Below, in pieces: positions 51,540 to 60,148 of a DNA stretch of 64,000 nucleotides. Made by a program: the position numbers and the translations under genes. The stretch is from Cohnella sp. SGD-V74. Lineage in GTDB: Bacteria > Bacillota > Bacilli > Paenibacillales > Paenibacillaceae. The notes under the pieces were generated by a model. That model saw only the letters and a program-made list of their open reading frames with translations, ran no database searches and was not told where the DNA came from. Every line of letters begins with the position of its first letter. The stretch's first letter is position 1. The DNA lies in contig NZ_PVYW01000024.1 in NCBI RefSeq assembly GCF_003001675.1, forward strand, positions 62,001 to 126,000, given 5' to 3'.

Positions 51540-53153
51540 ATGCTTAAAGTCATAATCGCGGACGATGAACGAATCCAAAGAGAGGGCATTGCCAAACATG
51601 TCGATTGGCCGGCTTATCGGATGCAGGTAGTCGGACTGGCCGAAGACGGTTTGCAAGCCTTGGAGTTAATCGACAAGAACGGAGTCGACTTGCTCATTAC
51701 TGATATCAAGATGCCCAGAATGCACGGTCTGGAGCTTGCCGAGCGCGCCAAGCAATTTAATCCTCAGCTTAAGATCCTGATCATCAGCGGATACGACGAC
51801 TTCGAATATGCAAGGACCGCTATCGAATTGAAAGCGTATGCATACTTGCTGAAGCCGATCCCCTTTAACAAGCTCAACCAGGAACTGGACAAATTAAGCC
51901 TGCAGATCCAACAGGAACAGCTCCAACGGCAAGCGCTCTCTTCTCTGCAAGACCAGGTCGAGGAAAGCAAGCCGGTGCTTGCGGAGAAGTTATTTAAGAA
52001 TATGCTGGACGGATCTCTGACAGATGAAGAACGGATTCGCAATAAAATGAAAACGCTGTCTATCCCAATCCCCGAGCACGGCTTCGACACCTTGCTGCTG
52101 CAGTTGGACCATCCTTCGGATCGCCCGAGTACGGATATGGATACGGAAAACCCATTAGCCGACTTGCAATTTCTTAGACAGCTTGCCCAAACAGCAGTAA
52201 CCGAGAATCAGGGACAACTCTTGCAAACGAAGGAAAATGAATTTGTCGTCGTGCTGTATGCGCACGGACCGGACGAACGTTCCTCTACGCTTTGCGCGAT
52301 CCGCCGGATCAGAGACTATCTGCCGCCTGCCGACCGCCATGCTCTGACGATCTCCGTCAGCAGCCGCAAAGCAAAATTAAACCAGCTGAACGAGGCCTAT
52401 CGGGAATGCGCACATGCGTCCAAGCAGAAATTTTATCTCGGCAAAGGCCAGGACATTTTCTATCAAGACAGCATGCCCGAACAACCGTTGTCCCCTCAAT
52501 ACGAAGCGCCTTATGAAAGCTTGATTCAAGCCATGGAGATCGGCCATATTCAACAAGCGGAGCAGTCGCTCGACGCCATTTTTAACGCATTCGCCAATAC
52601 GTCTGCAACCCCGAAACCCGTCGTTAAAGCCTTCTGCTTCAAAATCATAAGCGACGTCTTCCGTATCATTCATGAAGCCAACGAGAAGGTCGAAGCGGTG
52701 TTTGGAGAGGAGCATGCATTTTGGGGTCAGTTTCAGACTCTCGATACTTTACCGGAAATGCGCGAGTGGCTGAAGGAAACGGTCGCGTCGACCTGTCGTC
52801 ACCTGCATTCGAAACGAATTCGGAAAAATACGACTATCGTCGGGAACATCATTCATATTCTTGAAACCCGTTATGCAGAGCCCCTATCTATCGATGAGCT
52901 TGCCAAGCACGTACATCTTACTCCCAATTACATCTCTAACATTTTTAGAGAAGCGGTTGGAGAGAGCATCATCGACTATCTGACGAAAATAAGAATGAAA
53001 CACGCCGTCCGCCTGCTTGCCGACGAGTCCGTTCGAATCTATGAAGTCGCCGAGCAGACGGGATATAACAGCACCTCCTATTTTAGCGTCGTATTTAAGA
53101 ACATCTATGGAATCAGCCCGAAAGAATATCGAGATAACGCATCCAGACGGTAA
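51540..53153 (+). CDS. YesN-type response regulator, receiver plus AraC HTH
   Basis: This 537-residue protein has a receiver domain (VIIADDER, Asp55 in LLITDIKMPRMHG, Lys in AYLLKPIP), a long middle region and a C-terminal AraC double HTH (LSIDELAKHVHLTPNYISNIFREAVGESIIDYL, IYEVAEQTGYNSTSYFSVVFKNIYGISPKEY). GGGGGA precedes the ATG. The kinase gene follows 21 bases later in the same operon. It lies next to the second Lpl-type transporter (convergent), its probable target. Confidence 0.93.
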   Translation: MLKVIIADDERIQREGIAKHVDWPAYRMQVVGLAEDGLQALELIDKNGVDLLITDIKMPRMHGLELAERAKQFNPQLKILIISGYDDFEYARTAIELKAYAYLLKPIPFNKLNQELDKLSLQIQQEQLQRQALSSLQDQVEESKPVLAEKLFKNMLDGSLTDEERIRNKMKTLSIPIPEHGFDTLLLQLDHPSDRPSTDMDTENPLADLQFLRQLAQTAVTENQGQLLQTKENEFVVVLYAHGPDERSSTLCAIRRIRDYLPPADRHALTISVSSRKAKLNQLNEAYRECAHASKQKFYLGKGQDIFYQDSMPEQPLSPQYEAPYESLIQAMEIGHIQQAEQSLDAIFNAFANTSATPKPVVKAFCFKIISDVFRIIHEANEKVEAVFGEEHAFWGQFQTLDTLPEMREWLKETVASTCRHLHSKRIRKNTTIVGNIIHILETRYAEPLSIDELAKHVHLTPNYISNIFREAVGESIIDYLTKIRMKHAVRLLADESVRIYEVAEQTGYNSTSYFSVVFKNIYGISPKEYRDNASRR

Positions 53154-53174
53154 CAAGGAGGTTCACGGACACGA

Positions 53175-54935
53175 ATGAAAGCCCTCAACAATATCAAGCT
53201 TCGCAACAAACTGCTCATCAGCTACGGCAGCCTGATGATCTTCGCCGTCAGCTTGGTCGGGTTTCTAACGTATCATAAAATCCAATCCTACATTTACGAT
53301 CAATCGAGCAAATCGTACAGCCAGACGCTCGACCAGATTGTGATGAATATCGAATATAAAATGAACACTCATCAAGAGCTTATGCGTCCGTACATCAACA
53401 ATAGTAAATTTGTTGCCGCATTAGTCACCTCCTATCAGTCTCCGGCGGATTATTCGTACCAGTATCTGGATACGCTGCGTTCCATTTTCGAGTTGGAGAC
53501 TCGTTACCCCGCCATTAAAAATATCATTATCTATAAAGACAACGATACTTTGCCGGACATCGGCACTTATCCCGACAACCCAAGCGTGCCCGATGCGGGC
53601 CATACTGTTATTGATATGGCTTATGCCACGAAAACCGCCTGGTACAAGCGATACTTTGCCGATCTGGAGGAGGGAGATCTGGTCAGCTTAATCTCGATTT
53701 CGAACACGACGATCTGGACGATTAACGAGAGCCGGACATTGATCTCCATTATTAAGCCCATGATCTACAATCATGACAAGCTTGCCGGCATTGCCGAGAT
53801 GCAGTTGAAAGTCGACTCTATTTTGCGCGGCCAGATGTTCGGCGAACAATCGCCGAACGAACTGTTCTATATTCTAAATGACGAAGAGGAAGTACAATTC
53901 GTGAGCAATCCCGAACTGGCGCCAATTGCGGCCGAGAGCGATCTTGCAGACAGTCTCGTTATGAACAGCAGCCAGCCTGCAACGCTTGCCTTGAAACGAA
54001 CCGACTCCTTGTCCGGCTGGAAGTATGTGCTGGAGGTTCCTCTTGATAGCCTGATGCTGAGCGCGCAATCGATCAGAAGCTTTACGATGGCCATTCTTGC
54101 CGGCAGCATCGTCATTAGCATTCTGCTTGCGTTGGCCATTGCCCGCGTGCTGACCAGAAGAATTTCACTGCTTGCGCGGCATATGGAGAGACAGGAGGAT
54201 TTGACGCTCGAAATCGGTCCGTCCGTAGACGGGCGGGATGAAATCGGCATGCTGACGCGAAGCTATAACCGGATGATTAAAAGGATTCTGGAATTAATCG
54301 ACCAGCTCAGAACAAGCCAGCAGCTGCAGAAGGAATCCGAAATCAAGTCGCTGCAGGCCCAGATTAATCCCCATTTTCTGTACAACACGTTAGCGACGAT
54401 CAATTGGATGGCTGCAGACAACGAGTGCAAGAAAATCAGCGTTATGGTCGACAATCTCGCCACCTTCTACAGACTTTCTCTCAATATGGGCAAGCCGTTC
54501 TTGCGGATCAGCGAAGAGGTTAAGCATATCCAAGCTTATCTGGAAATCCAGAAGGTACGATTGGAAGATAAAATTAGCGTTTCCTACGAGATCGCGGACA
54601 ATATTATGCACTTTTCCACGCTTAAGCTGATTTTGCAGCCTTTCGTCGAGAATGCCATCCTGCACGGCGCCGAGCACAACATAGGCACAACCCATATTCT
54701 TATCAAAGGCAGCCTGTCCTCGGACGAGAGCAGCGTTACATTCGAAATTATAGACGACGGCGTGGGGATGAAAGCTCCCGTTCACAATCAGTATGTCAAT
54801 CATGGCGGCTACGGGATTCACAATGTTCATGAGAAAATTCAGCTGCAGTACGGTCATCGCTACGGCGTCAGATTGTTCAGCGAACCTGGCGAAGGAACCC
54901 GGGTCGTCATCCAAATTCCGGCTATTGCACAATAA
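53175..54935 (+). CDS. YesM-type sensor histidine kinase
   Basis: The 586-residue protein has an N-terminal membrane segment (LLISYGSLMIFAVSLVGFLTY), a dCache-like extracellular domain (about residues 35-280), a second membrane segment (TMAILAGSIVISILLALAIA), a HAMP domain, and the kinase core: LQAQINPHFLYNTLATINWM, LILQPFVENAILHG, DDGVGM, GGYGIHNVHEKIQLQYG. AAGGAGG lies 13 bases before the ATG, a rather long spacing. Its partner is the preceding YesN-type regulator. The order here (regulator before kinase) is the reverse of the other pair in this window. Confidence 0.93.
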   Translation: MKALNNIKLRNKLLISYGSLMIFAVSLVGFLTYHKIQSYIYDQSSKSYSQTLDQIVMNIEYKMNTHQELMRPYINNSKFVAALVTSYQSPADYSYQYLDTLRSIFELETRYPAIKNIIIYKDNDTLPDIGTYPDNPSVPDAGHTVIDMAYATKTAWYKRYFADLEEGDLVSLISISNTTIWTINESRTLISIIKPMIYNHDKLAGIAEMQLKVDSILRGQMFGEQSPNELFYILNDEEEVQFVSNPELAPIAAESDLADSLVMNSSQPATLALKRTDSLSGWKYVLEVPLDSLMLSAQSIRSFTMAILAGSIVISILLALAIARVLTRRISLLARHMERQEDLTLEIGPSVDGRDEIGMLTRSYNRMIKRILELIDQLRTSQQLQKESEIKSLQAQINPHFLYNTLATINWMAADNECKKISVMVDNLATFYRLSLNMGKPFLRISEEVKHIQAYLEIQKVRLEDKISVSYEIADNIMHFSTLKLILQPFVENAILHGAEHNIGTTHILIKGSLSSDESSVTFEIIDDGVGMKAPVHNQYVNHGGYGIHNVHEKIQLQYGHRYGVRLFSEPGEGTRVVIQIPAIAQ

Positions 54936-54950
54936 AACGCCCGCAAGAAA

Positions 54951-54985
54951 GGCGGCGAAGCAGCGCAACGTCTGCATTCACCGCC
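54951..54985. terminator. Hairpin between convergent kinase and binding-protein genes
   Basis: GGCGG-GAA-GCAG arms pair with CTGC-TTC-CCGCC across an eight-base loop. It lies in the 63-bp gap between convergent genes. There is no clear T tract, so termination in either direction is likely but not certain. Confidence 0.5.
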
Positions 54986-54998
54986 TGACTCCGGGACG

Positions 54999-56618
54999 TT
55001 ATTTCTTCAAGTATTCATCGATCAGACGCAATTTCTCTTCCGTCACTTCCGGGGCGCCGATTTTCTTGAAATGCTCAAGCATTTCCTTCGTGATCTTGCG
55101 CGCCTCTTCTTCCGTCTTGGCGAATACCGCTTTGGCTTGCCACTTATCGATCTCCGGCCACAGGTTCCCCCAGTGTTTGTCCCACTCGGGCCCGGTTCCG
55201 GCAGGGTTGAAGAGATTGTCGTCGACGGCAAGCCCCTCGGCCCAAGCGGACTGTGCCAGCTTAAATTCTTCTGTGCCCGGCTCCACCGTAACGGCCGGAA
55301 CCACATTGAATTTCAACAAGTTGTAGGCGGTAATGCCGGTGCTCATTTCGAAAGATTTGTCTCCCTTGTCAAGCTCGGCTTTAACCTCCGGCTTAGGCTC
55401 GAATAAACCCTCTGCGTTCTTGACATAGTACTCGCCCTCTACGCCGTTCTGCAAAAGCAAGGCGCCTTCATCCGTGGCATTCCAGTTCAAAAACTCCATG
55501 AAGCGTTCCAGATTGCGGCCGTTCTCCGCGAATTTCTTGGAAATGGCGATTCCTTCGAATCCATTGTAATTCGCCGCTCCGTGAATCGGCATCGGAAGCC
55601 CTTCTATGCGAATCGGCGCCGACGGTACATAACGATTGTTCGCATCGCCAGCCTTCAACACGCCGTTGGCCATATCCATCGGGCCATGCGTATTAAACGT
55701 AAATCCGACACGGCCGGAGCTCAGCTTGGCTTGATACTGATCGGGCTGCTGCGTCAGAAATTCCCGATCGAGCAAGCCGTTATTGTACAGCTTGTTCATG
55801 AAGACCATGTACTCTTCAATCTGCGGATGGTTGAACCACCAATAAAGCTCTTTGTGATCCTCCGACAGGTTATACCAGTTTTTGGTCCAGGTGTACATGA
55901 AGCTCTGTCTTCCGAGATGATCGAACGTAGCCGGAATAATCGGTTTGCCGTCCACATCCGCGATTTTCTCCTTAAAGGCCATGAGTACGTTAAACAGTTC
56001 ATCCGGCGTTGTCGGGGCTTCCATCCCTACTTGCTTTAACCAGTCTTCTTTGACGAAAAATCCGACAACCTTCTTGATCACGTCTGGATGGTTGGCAAAG
56101 TTGACCGGGAGCACATACATTTTTCCGTCTTTCTTATTGGCATACACCGACTCGTTATAGCTCTTGTCGCTGAATTTCAGCAGATTGGGATATTTCTCAA
56201 GCCATTCATCGAGCGGGACGATAAGCCCGGCGTCTCCCCACTTGTTCAGAATGGAGTTGCTGACCTCGTTCGTGACATAGCGGACGACGTCCGGAACATC
56301 GCCGCCGGCCAGCATCATATTCATCTGATCCGCCACTTCGCCGTTGGACATCGTTAAGCGGATGTCGATGTTCTTGTTCTCCAGCAGCCACTGACGCATC
56401 GGATTGTTCTCTTGCGGAATTTCCGTCGCCCCGATCAACAGCATGTTCACGACAAGCGGATCTTCCTTCGCAGGCGCGCTGGACTCCGGAGCAGAAGATG
56501 AGGATGAAGACGAGGACGGTGATGCCGCCTTTTCCTTATTGTTGCTGCAGGCCATAAGCGCGGTCGTCATCAAGCCGATGACCAGAACGAGCGATATTGC
56601 TTTCCATCTCTTTCTCAC
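54999..56618 (-). CDS. Extracellular sugar-binding lipoprotein (LplA-like)
   Basis: A GTG start at 56618 has AGGTGG upstream. The 539-residue product begins MRKRWKAISLVLVIGLMTTALMACSNN with lipobox LMAC and a Ser-rich linker, then a solute-binding fold (NMLLIGATEIPQENNPMRQWLLENKNIDIRLTMSNGEVADQMNMMLAGGDVPDVVRYV). It is last in a three-gene transport operon (two permeases, then this protein). Context with GH38 and GH172 genes upstream suggests mannose- or arabinose-containing oligosaccharides as ligand, which is an inference. Confidence 0.93.
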   Translation of the reverse strand: MRKRWKAISLVLVIGLMTTALMACSNNKEKAASPSSSSSSSSAPESSAPAKEDPLVVNMLLIGATEIPQENNPMRQWLLENKNIDIRLTMSNGEVADQMNMMLAGGDVPDVVRYVTNEVSNSILNKWGDAGLIVPLDEWLEKYPNLLKFSDKSYNESVYANKKDGKMYVLPVNFANHPDVIKKVVGFFVKEDWLKQVGMEAPTTPDELFNVLMAFKEKIADVDGKPIIPATFDHLGRQSFMYTWTKNWYNLSEDHKELYWWFNHPQIEEYMVFMNKLYNNGLLDREFLTQQPDQYQAKLSSGRVGFTFNTHGPMDMANGVLKAGDANNRYVPSAPIRIEGLPMPIHGAANYNGFEGIAISKKFAENGRNLERFMEFLNWNATDEGALLLQNGVEGEYYVKNAEGLFEPKPEVKAELDKGDKSFEMSTGITAYNLLKFNVVPAVTVEPGTEEFKLAQSAWAEGLAVDDNLFNPAGTGPEWDKHWGNLWPEIDKWQAKAVFAKTEEEARKITKEMLEHFKKIGAPEVTEEKLRLIDEYLKK

Positions 56619-56661
56619 TGTAAAACCACCTTTTTGTATTTTTGTATATTATCACGGTTCC

Positions 56662-56689
56662 CTAGGGCGTGTTTGCAAACCCGCCCTAG
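56662..56689 (-). terminator. Intercistronic hairpin between permease and binding protein
   Basis: CTAGGGCG and CGCCCTAG form a perfect eight-base stem that includes the permease stop codon. There is no T tract. It is placed like the hairpins next to the other binding-protein genes. Confidence 0.55.
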
Positions 56690-57573
56690 CCTTTCAAAGA
56701 ACCGATAATAACGCCTTTGACGAAATACTTTTGCAGAAACGGATAGACGCACATAATGGGCATCACGACGACGACCAGGGTCGCCATTTTAATGGATTGG
56801 GGCGTGACCGTTTTTCTCGTCTCGCTTACGAGATCGACCATTCCGAACGAGGCCCCCTTGTTCGAACGGGTTAGATCCAGTATTTTCATCAGCAGCGATT
56901 GCATCGGAATCAGATCTTGCTTCGTCACATAGAGCGTGGCCATCATATAATCGTTCCAGTGGCCAACGGCCGAGAATAAGCCCATGGTAGCGAAGATAGG
57001 CAAGCTGAGCGGAAATGCGATTTTGGCATAAACCGTCAAATCATTGGCTCCGTCGATCATCGCGGATTCCTCCAATTCGGCGGGGAGCGCTCTGAAGAAA
57101 GAACGAAAGATAAAGACGGAAGAAGCGCTGTACAACAGAGGAACCACGTAAACCCAGAAGCTGTTAAGCAAACCGAGCGACTTGAACAGCAAATACGTAG
57201 GGATCAACCCTCCGCTGAAAAACATCGTAATAATCAGCATCATGTTAATCGCTTTTCTTCCTCTCAGCCTGTTCTTGGACAAGCCGTAAGCCAACAGCGA
57301 AACGAGCAGTATCGAAAGAATCGAGCCGATCAGCGTCCTCCCGATCGTAATCGTATAAGCATCCAGAATGTCGCTTCGCACAAAAATCGTTTTGTAATTG
57401 TCCAAAGTAAACGCCCGGGGCCAGAAGTGAATCCCTCCTCGGGAGCTGTCGTAGCCTTCGTTGAAGGACAAAGCGACGATGCGCCAGAACGGATAGACGA
57501 ACAGAAAGGACAGCGCGGTCAGAAATAAATAATTCAACCCTTGAAAAATTTTCTCTCCACGGGATATGATCAT
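56686..57573 (-). CDS. ABC transporter permease (LplC/YtcP-like)
   Basis: The 295-residue protein has six membrane segments, the EAA loop AELEESAMIDGANDLTVYAKIAFPLSLP, and ends FLQKYFVKGVIIGSLKG, as in the LplC group. AGGGGAACGCC precedes the ATG. It lies 19 bases after the LplB-like permease and upstream of the binding-protein gene. Confidence 0.94.
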   Translation of the reverse strand: MIISRGEKIFQGLNYLFLTALSFLFVYPFWRIVALSFNEGYDSSRGGIHFWPRAFTLDNYKTIFVRSDILDAYTITIGRTLIGSILSILLVSLLAYGLSKNRLRGRKAINMMLIITMFFSGGLIPTYLLFKSLGLLNSFWVYVVPLLYSASSVFIFRSFFRALPAELEESAMIDGANDLTVYAKIAFPLSLPIFATMGLFSAVGHWNDYMMATLYVTKQDLIPMQSLLMKILDLTRSNKGASFGMVDLVSETRKTVTPQSIKMATLVVVVMPIMCVYPFLQKYFVKGVIIGSLKG

Positions 57574-57592
57574 GGCGTTCCCCTTCCCTTTT

Positions 57593-58537
57593 TCAGAAAA
57601 TCCCGTCTTCTCCTAGTTTCTTCACCAGAAAGTTCACCGCGAACAGAGCCATCATGCCGATAATCGATTTGAATACGCCTACGGCAGTAGCCAGCTCGTA
57701 CTGGGCCCGGAATATGCCCATCTTCATCACATACGTATCGATGATCTCCGCTTTATCCAGCACCATGGAATTCTGGAAAACATACACCTGTTCGAAGCCC
57801 GCATCCAGAATGCCCGCCATATTCAGAATGAACAAGAGAATAATCGTCGGGCGAATCGCCGGGAGCGTAATGTGCCAGATTTGTCTTAACCGGTTCGCTC
57901 CGTCTATGACGGCCGATTCGTATTGATCCGTATTGACGGATACGATGGAAGCCAGATAAATGATCGTGCCGAAGCCGATCCCTTTCCAAATATCCGAAGC
58001 GACGACCATTCCCCAGAACAAGTCCGGATTGCCGAACCAGAAGATCGGCTCCTTGATTAACCCTAACGAGACAAGCAGATTGTTGACAACTCCGCCATCC
58101 GTACTAAACAGCTCGTACCAGATGCCTGCCACGACGACCCAGGATACGAAGAACGGCAAGTAGGAGATCGTCTGAGTCACTCTCTTGAACACGCGATTGC
58201 GTACTTCATTTAACAAAATAGCCAAAATGATCGGCGCCGGAAACCCGAACAGCATCTTAAGCAGGCTGATCGCAATGCTGTTCGTCAGAATGACTTGAAA
58301 GTTGGGGCTGTTAAAAAACTCCTTAAAGTTCGCAAGTCCAACCCATTCGCTTGCAAACACGCCCTGGAGGATGTCGTAATCTTTGAAGGCAATCAACACC
58401 CCGTACATCGGCTGATAACAGAAAATCAGAAACCAGATCACCCCGGGAACGACGAACAGATAGAGGTACCTGTTGTTCCACAGCTCTCTGCGTAACGAAG
58501 TTTGATTTAAGCGCTTACGTTCCAGCTTCTCTTCCAT
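57593..58537 (-). CDS. ABC transporter permease (LplB/YteP-like)
   Basis: The 314-residue protein has the LplB signature segments LWNNRYLYLFVVPGVIWFLIFCYQPMYGVLIAFKDYDILQGVF, EAA loop ESAVIDGANRLRQIWHITLPAIRP, and AEIIDTYVMKMGIFRAQYELATAVGVFKSIIG. AGGAGGAAGAG sits directly before the ATG. It is first gene of its operon, behind a TATAAT box and a cre-like site. Confidence 0.94.
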   Translation of the reverse strand: MEEKLERKRLNQTSLRRELWNNRYLYLFVVPGVIWFLIFCYQPMYGVLIAFKDYDILQGVFASEWVGLANFKEFFNSPNFQVILTNSIAISLLKMLFGFPAPIILAILLNEVRNRVFKRVTQTISYLPFFVSWVVVAGIWYELFSTDGGVVNNLLVSLGLIKEPIFWFGNPDLFWGMVVASDIWKGIGFGTIIYLASIVSVNTDQYESAVIDGANRLRQIWHITLPAIRPTIILLFILNMAGILDAGFEQVYVFQNSMVLDKAEIIDTYVMKMGIFRAQYELATAVGVFKSIIGMMALFAVNFLVKKLGEDGIF

Positions 58538-58586
58538 CTCTTCCTCCTTGCTTCTCTATACTCTGTCTCGTTGGTTGGCTATTTTC

Positions 58587-58609
58587 ATTATAGAATGTAA
58601 GCGCTAAAT
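58587..58609 (-). promoter_or_regulatory. Promoter -10 with overlapping cre-like site upstream of the second Lpl operon
   Basis: TATAAT on the minus strand occupies 58587-58592. Immediately upstream, TGTAAGCGCTAAAT (58596-58609, plus-strand reading) fits the cre consensus at 13 of 14 positions and would lie between the -10 and -35 boxes. A weaker second match (12 of 14) lies at 58506-58519 inside the first codons of the permease gene. Confidence 0.6.
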
Positions 58610-58654
58610 CGATAATTCAGTATCCTACGGGAAGTATTAAGTATTCTATCGAAG

Positions 58655-58947
58655 TGGGGGCTGCCGCATAATGTATCTCCCTCCACCTCCCGGCGGGGCT
58701 CCAAGCCGACTGAGTCGGGCTGGAGCGGCAGACGGCGGGTCGGCGGGGCTCCAAGCCGACTGAGTCGGGCTGGAGCGGCAAACGGCGGGTCGGCGGGGCT
58801 GCAAGCCGACTGAGTCGGGCTGCAGCGGCAAACGCCGGGTCGGCGGGGCTGCAAGCCGACTGAGTCGGGCTGGAGCGGCAGACGGCGGGTCGGCGGGGCT
58901 GCAAGCCGACTGGGGAGGCTTGCAGCCTCTGCTTATGGAGCCCCCTT
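58655..58947. repeat. Palindromic repeat element, copy D, interior replaced by a tandem array
   Basis: The left end (GGGGGCTGCCGCATAATGTATCTCC) shares the GGGGCTG-CC-ATAA and TATCTCC motifs of copies A and B. The right end (CTTATGGAGCCCCCTT) is the matching inverted end. Between them lies the 50-bp array at 58691-58912. The element sits between the GH172 stop codon and the transporter promoter. Confidence 0.65.
58691..58912. repeat. 50-bp tandem repeat, 4.4 copies, each forming a hairpin
   Basis: Copies start at 58691, 58741, 58791 and 58841, with a 22-bp partial copy at 58891. Each holds GCTCCAAGCCGAC-TGA-GTCGGGCTGGAGC or a variant, which folds into a 13-position stem. In copy 3 both arms change (CTCC to CTGC and GGAG to GCAG), keeping the pair. 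The partial copy forms a new perfect stem (GGCTGCAAGCC with GGCTTGCAGCC). Fifty is not a multiple of three, so it is not coding. Confidence 0.9.
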
Positions 58948-58957
58948 GACGTGTTCG

Positions 58958-60058
58958 CTAGCGGGGCCAACGAGCTGCCGCGCTCGGCAATACCGGAAAC
59001 GGGCCATGAGGCTCCGTCTGATACCAATAAGCGACGGAGGTAATGTCGTCGACGCGCTCATACAATCTCAGACCGTCGTTGCCAATCTTCTGCACGGTCA
59101 CTCGCAATTGCTGCTCAAACAAGATTGGATCGGCGATATGCCAGCGGTATAAACCGTGCATCGGCACGCTGTCAGGCGAAGTGTACTCGCTCATCGTCTT
59201 ATCGATGGTCGCATAGTAGGGATAGCCGAGATACGGCGTGTTATAGATTTGCTCGACGCGCATGCCGTTTTCGACCTCCGTGAACCCCCACGCCCCGCCG
59301 AAGTAGTCTTCGACGCCGGTACCGCAGATCGTCGGATACTCCGTATCGCCATCCATGTAAAACTTGACTTCTCCCTCGCCCCACCAATACCGGCCGAGCG
59401 CAGTCCAAGCCAGAAAAGTGCCGACATATTTCCCTCTTCCGCGAACATTATCGATAATCGTGAAGTCATTGCCTGGCGTAAAATCGTGCTCTCTTCTCCA
59501 TTGCGCATGGAAGTAGCCGGTATCTTCGGGCAGCTCGTCAACGAGCATATAATTGATTTGATAGAAGAACATCAGCTCGGCGGCATGCTCGCTTTCAATG
59601 GTGATGACAGCCTTCCGGCGAAAAGGCATCGGGAAATAGCAGTTCATCCCGCCTACCGGGTTCACGACGATCGGCAAAGAATTGACATCGTACCTGGCTC
59701 CGAATCCGTTGCAGAAAAAATCGCCAAGCGGCGCTTCGACCGATGGAGTCTCCTCATCGTCCCAGTACATGCGAATCACCAGATCGCAGGGCGCATAGTA
59801 CCCTTTGGCGGTTTTCTGCGGAAAGGTCATCCACATGCTTTGAATGACGCCAGGCCCGTCAATTTCTGCAATCGTGACGCGCTCGCCCGGCTTTAGAATA
59901 AGACATGGCCTTCCTTTGCGGCCCGCGCCAAGACCGCTTGCTTCCTTCCCTCCGTTGCCCGGCGCTCCGGTCGGATTTTCCGCGCTGATCGAACGGGAAC
60001 GGCCTTTAGGCAAATAGGCGATCGAATCCAGACTAAATCCGTTGTATTCGGTTGACAT
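58958..60058 (-). CDS. DUF2961 family glycosidase (GH172-like)
   Basis: The 366-residue cytoplasmic protein has the DUF2961 core: PGVIQSMWMTFP, DLVIRMYWDDEETPSVEAPLGDFFCNGFG, PVGGMNCYFPMPFRRKAVITIE, FYQINYML, GEGEVKFYMDGDTEYPTICGTGVEDYFGGAWGF. Characterised GH172 enzymes act on fructofuranose or arabinofuranose linkages with a pair of Glu residues; one is in GTGVEDYFGG. AGGGGGAATACA precedes the ATG. It follows two GH38 genes on the same strand and ends close to repeat copy D. Confidence 0.88.
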   Translation of the reverse strand: MSTEYNGFSLDSIAYLPKGRSRSISAENPTGAPGNGGKEASGLGAGRKGRPCLILKPGERVTIAEIDGPGVIQSMWMTFPQKTAKGYYAPCDLVIRMYWDDEETPSVEAPLGDFFCNGFGARYDVNSLPIVVNPVGGMNCYFPMPFRRKAVITIESEHAAELMFFYQINYMLVDELPEDTGYFHAQWRREHDFTPGNDFTIIDNVRGRGKYVGTFLAWTALGRYWWGEGEVKFYMDGDTEYPTICGTGVEDYFGGAWGFTEVENGMRVEQIYNTPYLGYPYYATIDKTMSEYTSPDSVPMHGLYRWHIADPILFEQQLRVTVQKIGNDGLRLYERVDDITSVAYWYQTEPHGPFPVLPSAAARWPR

Positions 60059-60148
60059 TGTATTCCCCCTGAGTAAACTCCAAATCGTCCTTGTCCGGTA
60101 ACGAAGATTAGGCCCTATGCGATTCAGCCTGAACCGATCGCTGCAAGC

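Noticed and set aside
58691..58912. CRISPR array
   Set aside because: Adjacent units are repeated over their full 50 bp with no unique spacers, and no cas gene is present.
58617..59027. Repetitive minus-strand frame with RRPAVCRSSPTQSACSPADP-like units
   Set aside because: The unit is 50 bp, so the frame shifts at each copy and the apparent protein repeat comes from reading three frames of a non-coding array.
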